Shown in pieces: positions 1 through 6,900 of a stretch of DNA of 7,502 nucleotides; position 1 is the first letter of the stretch, and every line of letters starts with the position of its first letter. Made by a program: the position numbers and the translations under genes. The notes beneath the pieces are model-generated. The model worked only from the letters and a program-made list of their open reading frames with translations, searched no databases and had not been told where the DNA came from. This DNA is from Verrucomicrobiota bacterium (GTDB taxonomy: Bacteria > Verrucomicrobiota > Verrucomicrobiia > Opitutales > Opitutaceae), in assembly GCA_030832235.1 (NCBI GenBank), contig JAURJO010000437.1:1-7502 (forward strand), given 5' to 3'.

Positions 1-257
1 ATATCCAGATCTTCAATGACAACGGCGTCACCCGGTACCTCCTGCGCGTCAAACCAACGATCAACCATAACGCGTGGCTGGCCTACCGCTTCGACCGCGG
101 GGTGCCGGCCTGGCTGCAGGGCGTGAGCGTCCGCGGGTCGATCAACAACGTCTTCGATACCGACCCGCGCCTCGCCGACGAGCAGTACGGGTACCAGTCA
201 GGCACGTTCAACCCGCGCGGCCGGCAATTCGGTCTCGAGGTTTCGCGCAAATTCTAG
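1..257 (+). CDS. TonB-dependent outer-membrane receptor, C-terminal fragment (cut by window edge)
   Basis: An open frame enters from the left edge (first full codon at position 3) and ends at TAG 255-257, giving 84 residues. The translation has the look of the last strands of a TonB-dependent receptor barrel: alternating aromatic and polar residues, the segment SINNVFDTDPR, then FNPRGRQFGLEVSRKF. The final residue is phenylalanine, as is usual for outer-membrane barrels handled by the BAM machinery. The protein would bring a ligand too large or scarce for porins into the periplasm, using energy from TonB-ExbBD. The N-terminal signal, plug and most of the barrel lie outside the window, so the ligand cannot be judged from this piece. 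Its stop lies 12 bases before a phosphodiesterase gene and the three genes that follow handle glycerophosphodiesters and glycerol-3-phosphate, so a phosphodiester ligand is a reasonable inference. Its C-terminus differs clearly from that of the receptor at 3957-7112, so the two are not recent duplicates. Confidence 0.88.
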   Translation, partial: IQIFNDNGVTRYLLRVKPTINHNAWLAYRFDRGVPAWLQGVSVRGSINNVFDTDPRLADEQYGYQSGTFNPRGRQFGLEVSRKF

Positions 258-269
258 CCCCGTCCTCCC

Positions 270-1082
270 ATGCGTTGCCCCCGCCGGATCGCTTTGTTCA
301 TTGCCGTGATGACCGCCCGGCTCGCCGCGGTCGACATCGTCGCTCATCGCGGCGCGTCCCATGACGCGCCGGAAAACACCGTCGCTTCGGCCCGGCTGGG
401 CTGGAGCCAGGGCGCCGACGCGGTCGAGACCGACATCCATCTCACCAAAGACGGCCGGGTCATCGTCTGCCACGACAAGACCACCAAGCGCACCACGGGC
501 CACGACGGCTTGATCACGGCGATGACGCTCGCCGAGCTGCGCGCGCTGGACGCCGGCCGGTGGAAAGGACCGCAGTTCGCCGGCGAGAAGCTGCCGCTCC
601 TGGAGGAGCAGCTGGCGCTGATCCCCGCGGGCAAAACGATGCTGGTGGAGATCAAGACCGGGCCGGAGATCGTGCCAGAGTTCCGCCGCGTGCTGGCGGC
701 GGCGGGCGCGACGGAGCGGAGCGTCACCGTGATCAGCTTCAACCTCGAGACGCTGAAGGCCGTGCGGCGCGAGCTGCCTGCGTTCCGCACACTGTACCTG
801 ATGGGTTACAAGGCGCCCGACGCCAAGGATCCGAAGGCGAAACGCCCGCCATCGATCGACGACGTGATTCGCGATGCCAAGTCGGCTGGTCTCACCGGTC
901 TTGATTTGCAGTACTCCTGGCCCCTCACGCCGGCCGATGTGAAGCGCGTGCGTGACGCCGGGCTCGAGCTGCATGTCTGGACCGTAGACGATCCCGCGGT
1001 CGCTCGGCACTGGATCGGGTTGGGGGTGGCGAGCGTCACAACAAATCGACCGGGCTGGCTTCGTGGGCAGCTCAAGCCTTAG
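270..1082 (+). CDS. Glycerophosphodiester phosphodiesterase, short (UgpQ-like) form, probably exported
   Basis: This 270-residue protein belongs to the GDPD family of TIM-barrel enzymes, which hydrolyse glycerophosphodiesters to sn-glycerol-3-phosphate and an alcohol. The family signature is complete: HRGAS at 26-30 followed by PEN at 34-36, metal ligands E53 and D55 in VETD, H68-D69 in VCHD, E127 and K129 in LVEIKT, W237 in VWTVDD, and TNRPG at 258-262. H26 and H68 match the catalytic histidine pair. Its length is close to cytoplasmic UgpQ enzymes, but residues 1-20 (basic RCPRR, a hydrophobic stretch I7-A16, then ARLAA) look like a signal peptide with cleavage near A20. R17 makes that signal weaker than the one on the second phosphodiesterase. 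The ATG at 270 is the only start that keeps both the signal and HRGAS; no purine-rich ribosome site precedes it. The gene sits 12 bases after a receptor gene and 9 bases before glpT, so it is very probably cotranscribed. Its preferred diester is unknown. Confidence 0.93.
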   Translation: MRCPRRIALFIAVMTARLAAVDIVAHRGASHDAPENTVASARLGWSQGADAVETDIHLTKDGRVIVCHDKTTKRTTGHDGLITAMTLAELRALDAGRWKGPQFAGEKLPLLEEQLALIPAGKTMLVEIKTGPEIVPEFRRVLAAAGATERSVTVISFNLETLKAVRRELPAFRTLYLMGYKAPDAKDPKAKRPPSIDDVIRDAKSAGLTGLDLQYSWPLTPADVKRVRDAGLELHVWTVDDPAVARHWIGLGVASVTTNRPGWLRGQLKP

Positions 1083-1091
1083 CTCGCGACA

Positions 1092-2438
1092 GTGTTATCC
1101 CTGCTTCGCCCCGCCCCCGACGCGCCGCCGCTGCCGGCAGACCGCGTCGATCCCGAGTACCGTCGCCTGCGGTGGCAGGTTTTCACGGGAATCTTCGTGG
1201 GGTACGCGGCGTTCTATCTCGTCCGGAAGAACTTCGCCCTGGCGATACCCGACATCCTGAAGGAGTACCCGCAGTACTCGAAGGCGGCGCTGGGCTCGGC
1301 GATGACGGGCCTGTCGGTCGCCTACGGCGTCTCGAAGTTCATCATGGGCTCGGTGTCGGATCGCAGCAACCCGCGGTGGTTCATGACGATCGGGCTGCTA
1401 CTGACGGCCGGGGTGACCTTTGCGTTCGGCACCATCCCGGCAATCTACGGTTCACTCACGGCGATCATCGCGTTGCAGACGCTCAACGGCTGGTTCAACG
1501 GCATGGGTTGGCCGCCCTGCGGCAAGACGATGGTGCATTGGTGGAGCACGCGGGAGCGCGGCCTCACCGTCTCGGTCTGGAATGTGGCGCACAACGTCGG
1601 CGGCGGCCTTGTGGCGAAGCTCGCGCTCATCGGCGTGCTGGTTTTCGGGGGTTGGGGCGCGAAGTTCTACTTTCCTGCGCTGGTGGCCGCGCTCGTCGCG
1701 GTGCTGATCGCCTTCCTGCTGCGGGACACACCGCAAAGCTGCGGGCTGCCGCCGATTGAGCGGCACAAAAACGACTATCCGCCCGACTACTCCGCCGCGC
1801 ACGAACGCACCTTCACGTTCCGGGAGATCTTCTTCGGGTACGTGCTGAACAATCGCTACCTGTGGGCGATCGCCGTCGCCAACGCGTTCGTCTACTTTGT
1901 GCGTTACGGCGTGGTGGATTGGATCCCGACCTACCTGCAGACGGCGAAGAAGTTTTCTTTCCAGCAGTCGAGCTGGGCGTGGGCCGCCTTCGAGTTCGCG
2001 GGTATCCCGGGCACGATCCTCTGCGGCTGGGTGTCGGACAAAATATTCAAGGGTAGCCGTGCGCCCGCCACGATCCTGTTCATGGTGCTCACGCTCGGCG
2101 GGCTCGTGGTGTACGGGCTCAATCGCGAAGGTCCGCTCTGGATCGACATCGCCTCGCTGATCGCGATCGGGTTTTTTGTCTACGGACCGATCATGATCAT
2201 CGGCCTCCATGCGCTCGACCTCGTGCCCAAGAAAGCGGCCGGCACCGCGGCCGGTTTCACCGGTTTCTTCGGCTACGTCTTCGGTTCGGCGATCGCCGGC
2301 GCCGGTGTCGGCTGGATCGCCGACCAATGGGGCTGGGGCGGCGTCTTCGCCACGATGATCGTCTGCTGCCTGCTCACCATCGCCTTCAGCGCGATGACCC
2401 TCGGGCACCGCGCGACCAGTTCCGCCTCCAGCGGTTGA
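1092..2438 (+). CDS. glpT: Glycerol-3-phosphate:phosphate antiporter (major facilitator superfamily, OPA family)
   Basis: This 448-residue inner-membrane protein imports sn-glycerol-3-phosphate in exchange for inorganic phosphate. It matches E. coli GlpT (452 residues) in length and motifs. R45 lies in YLVRKNFALAIPD, K82 in YGVSKFIMG, H167 in WNVAHNVGGG and R271 in FVYFVRYGVVDW. These correspond to R45, K80, H165 and R269 of the E. coli transporter, the substrate-site arginines and nearby basic residues. The loop SDRSNPR at 89-95 is the usual MFS signature between helices 2 and 3, and PKKAAGTAAGFTGFFGY from 379 matches the GlpT helix 10-11 region. About twelve hydrophobic helices are apparent, with a long polar central loop around 211-245. 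The start is GTG at 1092; an in-frame TAG at 1080 excludes any upstream start, and there is no clear Shine-Dalgarno. The gene begins 9 bases after a phosphodiesterase stop and is followed 53 bases later by glpQ. A related organophosphate (UhpT-like) substrate is possible but less likely given this context. Confidence 0.95.
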   Translation: MLSLLRPAPDAPPLPADRVDPEYRRLRWQVFTGIFVGYAAFYLVRKNFALAIPDILKEYPQYSKAALGSAMTGLSVAYGVSKFIMGSVSDRSNPRWFMTIGLLLTAGVTFAFGTIPAIYGSLTAIIALQTLNGWFNGMGWPPCGKTMVHWWSTRERGLTVSVWNVAHNVGGGLVAKLALIGVLVFGGWGAKFYFPALVAALVAVLIAFLLRDTPQSCGLPPIERHKNDYPPDYSAAHERTFTFREIFFGYVLNNRYLWAIAVANAFVYFVRYGVVDWIPTYLQTAKKFSFQQSSWAWAAFEFAGIPGTILCGWVSDKIFKGSRAPATILFMVLTLGGLVVYGLNREGPLWIDIASLIAIGFFVYGPIMIIGLHALDLVPKKAAGTAAGFTGFFGYVFGSAIAGAGVGWIADQWGWGGVFATMIVCCLLTIAFSAMTLGHRATSSASSG

Positions 2439-2445
2439 GCCGGAA

Positions 2446-2459
2446 GCGGCGGAAGCCGC
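2446..2459 (+). other. Small GC hairpin in the glpT-glpQ gap
   Basis: GCGGC at 2446-2450 pairs with GCCGC at 2455-2459 around a GGAA loop, which is a GNRA-type tetraloop. It starts eight bases after the glpT stop. No T-run follows, so it is unlikely to be an intrinsic terminator. It could instead stabilise or process the message between glpT and glpQ; that role is inference. A five-pair stem of this kind can also arise by chance in GC-rich DNA. Confidence 0.35.
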
Positions 2460-2491
2460 CCCGGGCCGTCCGCGCAACACCCACCTTAGCC

Positions 2492-3508
2492 ATGAAGTTA
2501 GCCGCCCTTCTTCTCACCGCCACCGCGGCCCTCGCCGCGCCGGCGTCCGCTCCGCTCGTCGTCGCCCACCGCGGTGCCAGTGGTTACCTGCCCGAACACA
2601 CGCAGGCGGCCAAGGTCCATGCCCACGCGCTCGGCGCGGACTTTCTCGAGCAGGATCTCGTTTTGTCGAAGGACGACGTGCCGCTGGTCCTGCACGACAT
2701 CTACCTGGATACGATTTCCGACGTAGCGGCGCGCTTTCCCGGCCGCCAGCGCGCCGACGGCCGGTTTTACGCGTTGGACTTCACCGTTGCCGAGCTGAAG
2801 CAACTCCAGGTGCGGGAGCGTTTCAACGCGCGTACGGGCGAACCGGTTTATCCGAAGCGCTACGACTCCAAGGCCACTCCCGGCGTCTTCCGCATCTCCA
2901 CGCTCGATGAGGAACTGCAGGTGATCCAGGGCCTGAACCGCAGTACCGGTCGGGTCGCCGGGATCTATCCCGAGATCAAGGCGCCGAGATGGCACCGTGA
3001 CCAAGGGCGCGACCTGAGCCGCGTCGTCTTGCCCATCCTCGCAAGGTACGGTTACGCGACGAAGGCCGATGCGTGCTTCCTGCAATGTTTCGAGCTCTCT
3101 GAAGTGCGACGGCTCCGGGGTGAACTGGGTTGGAAGGGCCGGCTGATCATGCTCATCGGCGGCGGCGCGAAGGAGGTCGACGGCACGGACTATGGCGCCC
3201 TCTGCACACCCGCCGGCATCAAGGAGCTCGCCGGCTTGGTCGATGGCATCGGGCCCGCGATCAGTCGGATCGTCACTTGGCCGCCGGCGGGCGGCGCGCC
3301 CAAATTCACGGATCTCGTCCGGTTGGCGCACGAGTCCGGGCTCGCCGTCCACCCGTACACGATCCGGATCGACGACCTTCCGAGGAACTGTCCTTCGGCC
3401 GACGCGCTGCATGCGGCGCTCTTCGCCACTGCGCGGGTCGATGGTGTTTTCACCGACTTCACCGACCGCACGGCCGCGTGGCTCCGTCGCGCGGGCAGCC
3501 GGCCCTGA
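2492..3508 (+). CDS. glpQ: Periplasmic glycerophosphodiester phosphodiesterase GlpQ
   Basis: This 338-residue enzyme is a GlpQ-type phosphodiesterase, which releases sn-glycerol-3-phosphate from glycerophosphodiesters in the periplasm. The start at 2492 gives a textbook signal peptide (MKLAALLLTATAALAAPASA, cleavage near A16 or A20). The open frame extends upstream to 2327, but that part overlaps glpT and has no signal character. Catalytic features are complete: HRGASGYLPEHT from 26, metal ligands E53 and D55 in LEQDLV, H68-D69 in VLHD, E161 and K163 in YPEIKAP, LQCF, DGIGP, VHPYTIR at 286-292 and GVFTDF at 318-323. DVAARFPGRQRADGRFYALDFT closely follows the E. coli GlpQ layout. The protein is about twenty residues shorter than the E. 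coli enzyme (358), mainly through a shorter loop before DGIGP. It follows glpT by 53 bases, the same glpT-glpQ order as in E. coli, and would supply that antiporter. The bases before the ATG are pyrimidine-rich and carry no Shine-Dalgarno. Confidence 0.95.
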   Translation: MKLAALLLTATAALAAPASAPLVVAHRGASGYLPEHTQAAKVHAHALGADFLEQDLVLSKDDVPLVLHDIYLDTISDVAARFPGRQRADGRFYALDFTVAELKQLQVRERFNARTGEPVYPKRYDSKATPGVFRISTLDEELQVIQGLNRSTGRVAGIYPEIKAPRWHRDQGRDLSRVVLPILARYGYATKADACFLQCFELSEVRRLRGELGWKGRLIMLIGGGAKEVDGTDYGALCTPAGIKELAGLVDGIGPAISRIVTWPPAGGAPKFTDLVRLAHESGLAVHPYTIRIDDLPRNCPSADALHAALFATARVDGVFTDFTDRTAAWLRRAGSRP

Positions 3509-3546
3509 ACGGGGTAACGGCAGGGTTGTTCCGGTGATGAACGCTT

Positions 3547-3609
3547 AAAGCCGGAAGGCGGGAACCGAGCCGGTGGGGGAAATCTGGAACTCAGGAAAGC
3601 GGGAATTTT
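3547..3609 (+). repeat. Imperfect ~60-base direct repeat, copy A
   Basis: This stretch shares the order AAAGCCGG.AGGC.GGAACCGAG, a variable middle, then an exact 17-base core AATCTGGAACTCAGGAA (3581-3597) with copy B, 232-233 bases downstream. One single-base indel separates the two copies in the middle. It lies 38 bases after the glpQ stop. No gene product explains the conservation, so it looks like a dispersed intergenic repeat. Confidence 0.75.
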
Positions 3610-3614
3610 CCGCT
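3598..3614 (+). other. Hairpin at the end of repeat copy A
   Basis: AGCGGGA at 3598-3604 can pair with TTTCCGCT read as its partner at 3608-3614. This gives a seven-pair stem with one G-T pair (3603/3609) and a three-base loop. It sits about 90 bases after the glpQ stop. There is no T-tract after it, so evidence for a terminator is weak. In copy B the corresponding bases do not form the same stem. Confidence 0.35.
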
Positions 3615-3657
3615 CGGGAGCGCAGCGTTCTGACCAAGCGCGGGAAGGGCGTACGAT

Positions 3658-3686
3658 TTAGCCGCGGGCGCCCCCCCCCGCGGACC
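3658..3686 (+). repeat. REP-like palindrome with a nine-C loop
   Basis: CCGCGGG at 3662-3668 pairs perfectly with CCCGCGG at 3677-3683 around an eight-base loop made almost entirely of C. The nine-C run is at 3671-3679. The element is preceded by TTAG and followed by GGACC, the same layout as the two GTAG-headed hairpins at 7202-7259. Its stem differs from theirs at the innermost pair while keeping complementarity. The long C-run suggests slippage in replication or sequencing. Membership of the same repeat family is inference from the shared ends and stem. Confidence 0.6.
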
Positions 3687-3779
3687 ATGACGAACCGATA
3701 AACCGCGAGGTGAATGGATTGGGGCGAACAGCCGCGGTAATGGCCGACCTTGCGGCGGGAGGAGCGATGATGAATGGGG

Positions 3780-3842
3780 AAAGCCGGGAGGCAGGAACCG
3801 AGGCTTGGCGGGAATCTGGAACTCAGGAACGCGGGGAGTATT
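3780..3842 (+). repeat. Imperfect ~60-base direct repeat, copy B
   Basis: This is the second copy of the repeat at 3547-3609, in the same orientation. It begins AAAGCCGGGAGGCAGGAACC and carries the same exact 17-base core at 3813-3829. Similarity fades around the ATTCTTTCGG end. It lies about 115 bases before the start of the large receptor gene. Confidence 0.75.
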
Positions 3843-3887
3843 CTTTCGGACGGGTGGCCGGCGAAGGATTGAGGAGAAACACCTGCG

Positions 3888-3920
3888 ATGTAGCCGAGCT
3901 GGGGCCTGTCGGTCGCCGGC
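3888..3920 (+). repeat. Degenerate GTAG-headed repeat element
   Basis: The sequence GATGTAGCCGAG begins exactly like the clear hairpin element at 7231 (GATGTAGCCGCG). Its stem is eroded: only CCGA (3894-3897) with TCGG (3909-3912), or GCCG (3893-3896) with CGGC (3917-3920), can pair. It ends 36 bases before the receptor start. It is probably a decayed member of the same family, but chance similarity of a short head sequence is possible. Confidence 0.4.
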
Positions 3921-3956
3921 ATTGATCTGTACCGAGCGGCTGTTTCTGCTCCTTTC

Positions 3957-6900
3957 ATGTCTTCCTATCCCTCCTTGCCCGCGGCCCTGCGCGGTGGACT
4001 GCTTTCCCTGGCTCTCTTGTTTTCCGCCGTTGTGTCCGCCCAGACGCCGGCGACCGGCACGTTGATCGGCCGCGTGCAAAACAGCATCGGCGGTGCGGCG
4101 CTGGAAAACGCGCGTGTCACGGTCGCGGAAAACAATCGCGAGGCCTTTACGGACGCCTTCGGCGAGTACCGTCTCCCCGGCCTGCCGGCGGGTGAGGTCA
4201 CTCTTCAGGTTTTCTTCACGGGCCTCACCCCGCAGACCGCGAGGGTCAAGGTCGCGCCGGGCGCTTCCGAGCGGCGTGATTTCGTTCTGGAGCCGTTTGG
4301 CTCGGCTCCGGCGGCCAGCCAGGGCGGGGTGGTGCGGCTCGACTCGTTTGTCGTCGGCTCCTCTCGCGATACCAATGCCGCCTCGATCGCGATCAACGAG
4401 CAGCGCTTCGCCGGCAACATCAAGACGGTGCTGCACACCGACGCCATGGGCGACATCATCCAGAACAACCTCGGCGAGTTCGTGAAATACCTGCCGGGCG
4501 TCGACGTCGGCACCGACCAGATGAACTCGGTGCAGATCGGCCTGCGCGGGTTGCCCTCGGCCTACACCAACATCGCGCTCGACGGCGACGACGTGAACGC
4601 CGCCGGCTCGGCCGGTCCGACGCGCAACACGCTCCTGCAGGCTTTCTCCCTCAACAACGCGTCGCGGGTGGAAATCTACAAGGTGCCCACGCCCGACATG
4701 TCGGCCGCCAGCCTCGGTGGCTCCATCAACATGGTCAGCCGCACCGCCTTCGAGGCGAGCCGTCCCGAACTGCGCTTCAAGGCCTACATCAACCGCAACT
4801 CCCGCGACCTCGCGTTCAGCAAGCAGCCCGGTGGAGGCGACGGCGACGACCAGAAGCGCACGTTCCATTACCAGCCCGACTTCGACTTCGCCTACACCGT
4901 GCCGCTCACGAAGGACTTCGGATTCTCGGTCAACGCGGTGAAGAACGACCAGTACGGTGTGGCGCGGCGCATCAACCGATCCTTCAACACCAGCACGGCC
5001 GCGACCAACCCCCTCAAGGCCACGGTCGATAACCCCTACCTGACGACCTACCAGTACAACGTGTTCCCGGTCTACGAGCACCGCTACACGCTCGGCACGC
5101 GGCTCGACTGGCGCGTGGCGCCGGCCGACACGCTCTCGTTCACCTATTCGGGCAACTGGCTCGTGCAGGACTACGAGCAGCACAACTTCATCCTCAACAC
5201 CGGCACCAACCCGATCTCGTGGGGCTCCGATTTCACCCATGGGCGACCGGGCTCCGGCGCCATCAATGTCAACAACACCGCACGCTACGTGCGCGTGCGG
5301 AACAACATTTTCCGCCTGAACTACCGTCACGTCGGCACGCTCTGGGACGTGTCGGCCGCCGCCGGCTACAATTTCTCCGACCAGACCTACCGCGCGATTT
5401 CCCACCGGCAGTTCGAGACGGCGGCGGCGCGCATCCAGAACGCGACAATCGACTTCGACGGGTTCACCGATCACCGGCCCGGCGCGATCACCGTGCGCAA
5501 CGCCGCCGGGCAGGTCATCGACCCGCTGAAGCTCTCAAACTACACGTTTTTCCTCAACGGATCGAACGGCACGCGCGACAACGACAGCACCGCGCGCAGC
5601 GCCAAGCTCGACCTGCGCCGGAAATTCTTCGGCGAGGCCTTGAATTGGTCGCTCAAGGGCGGCGCCTCCACCGCCGAACAGTACCGCGCCCGCCGCGCCT
5701 CGACCTTCACCCCGGTCTACGTCGGTAAGGACGGGATCGCGGGCAACGCCGACGACGCCGTGGCGCTCGCGCCGGTCGATCTCACCAATTTTGCGCTGCT
5801 CGACTACTTCATGCCGCGGAACGCACCGCAGCCGCAGTTCGTGAGCAGCCGGCGCGCGTGGGAGCTCTACGAGCAGTATCCCAATTATTTCCAGGTGCCG
5901 GCGGCCAACCTGCGCACGGATCTGCGCGCCGACGCGGTCAACACGGAGCAAATCACGGAACGGATCGACGCGGCCTACCTGCTCGCCGACGCTTCGTTGT
6001 TCTCGAACCGGCTCCGTATCCTCACCGGCGTCCGCCTCGAGCGCACGACCGACGTCGGCCGCACCGTGCTGCAGGACAACAACGCGCAGTATCAGCGCGA
6101 CCCGCGCACCGGGGCCCTGATCCTCAACGCGCAGAACCGACCGATCCCGATCACCACCGACGGCATCGAGATCGACAAACTCATCTACCGGAAGCTCGGG
6201 GCGCGGATCCGGAAGCAGTACGACGGCCTGTACCCGAGTCTGAACGCGACATTCAATTTCACCCCGAATCTCCTCGGGCGCCTCGGGGTCGCGCGCACGC
6301 TCGGCCGGCCGGATTTCGGGAACATCATGGGCGCCACCAACGTGAACCAGGTCGACTTCAACCCGGACTCATCCGCCACCGGTTCCGCGCTGGGGACCAT
6401 CACCACGAAGAACCCGGGGCTGACACCCTGGACCGGACAGAGCCTCGACCTGCGCCTCGAGCATTACTCGGCCAACGGCGGCGAGATCTCGGTCGGGTTT
6501 TACCGGAAGCAGATCCGGAATTTCTTCGCGACCCGCAACTTTCTCGCGACCGCGGATTTTCTCCAAGGCATCGGGTTGGGCGACGAGTTCGTCGACTATC
6601 AAGTGAACGCTCCGGGCAACGTGGATGGCGTCGCGCACATTAACGGCTACGAGCTGAACGTCAGCCAGCCGCTCTCGTTCTTCACGCGGGCGTCATTCGC
6701 CCGGTACTTCCGGGTGTTCGCCAACACCACGCTGGTACGCACGGCGGGTCCTCAAGAGGCGGATTTCCGCGGTTTCACGCCGAAGATGATCAACTGGGGT
6801 TTCTTCTATAACCGGAACCCCGTCTCCTTCAACGCGCGTTGGACGCTCGTGGGTAAGAAGCGCGTCGGCACGATCGGAGCCGCCAATATCGGGGCCAACG

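Larger units (their letters stand above)
3509..3956. other. Non-coding gap with dispersed repeats between glpQ and the second receptor
   Basis: These 448 bases hold no frame that resembles a protein. Short open frames cross them, but they run straight through repeated and palindromic DNA and have no family features. The stretch contains two copies of a ~60-base direct repeat, a hairpin after the first copy, a GC palindrome with a nine-C loop, a bulged hairpin at 3731-3756 (GCCGC-GGT with ACC-TT-GCGGC) and a degenerate GTAG-headed element. It probably also holds the 3' end of the glp transcript and the promoter of the receptor at 3957. I could not pick a convincing -35/-10 pair or an intrinsic terminator. 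Confidence 0.6.

Noticed and set aside
198..1010. 270-residue reverse-strand open frame opposite the first phosphodiesterase
   Set aside because: It is a shadow of the plus-strand gene, whose catalytic motifs are complete.
1080..1094. Possible readthrough fusion of the first phosphodiesterase to GlpT, which share a frame and are split by a single TAG
   Set aside because: The phosphodiesterase C-terminus would be periplasmic while the GlpT N-terminus is cytoplasmic, so a fusion would not fit topologically. The GTG start four codons later aligns well with the GlpT N-terminus.
2327..2491. Upstream extension of the glpQ frame, overlapping the end of glpT
   Set aside because: The extra residues are arginine-rich shadow of glpT. 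The ATG at 2492 starts a clear signal peptide directly before the mature GlpQ domain.
3871..3893. GAGGAG followed eleven bases later by ATG-TAG, a possible start-stop regulatory element before the receptor
   Set aside because: The ATGTAG is part of the repeated GATGTAGCC head also found at 7231, so the start-stop pairing is most simply a by-product of the repeat.
3710..3925. 71-residue plus-strand open frame
   Set aside because: It runs through repeat copy B and the GTAG-headed element, has no domain features and looks like chance in GC-rich DNA.
3869..3945. Sigma-70 type promoter for the receptor (TTGAGG or TTGATC as -35)
   Set aside because: Neither candidate has a plausible -10 hexamer at 16-18 bases, so no promoter was called.
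3591..5474. 627-residue reverse-strand open frame
   Set aside because: Most of it is the antisense shadow of the receptor at 3957-7112, with low-complexity Val/Arg/Gly content and no recognisable fold.
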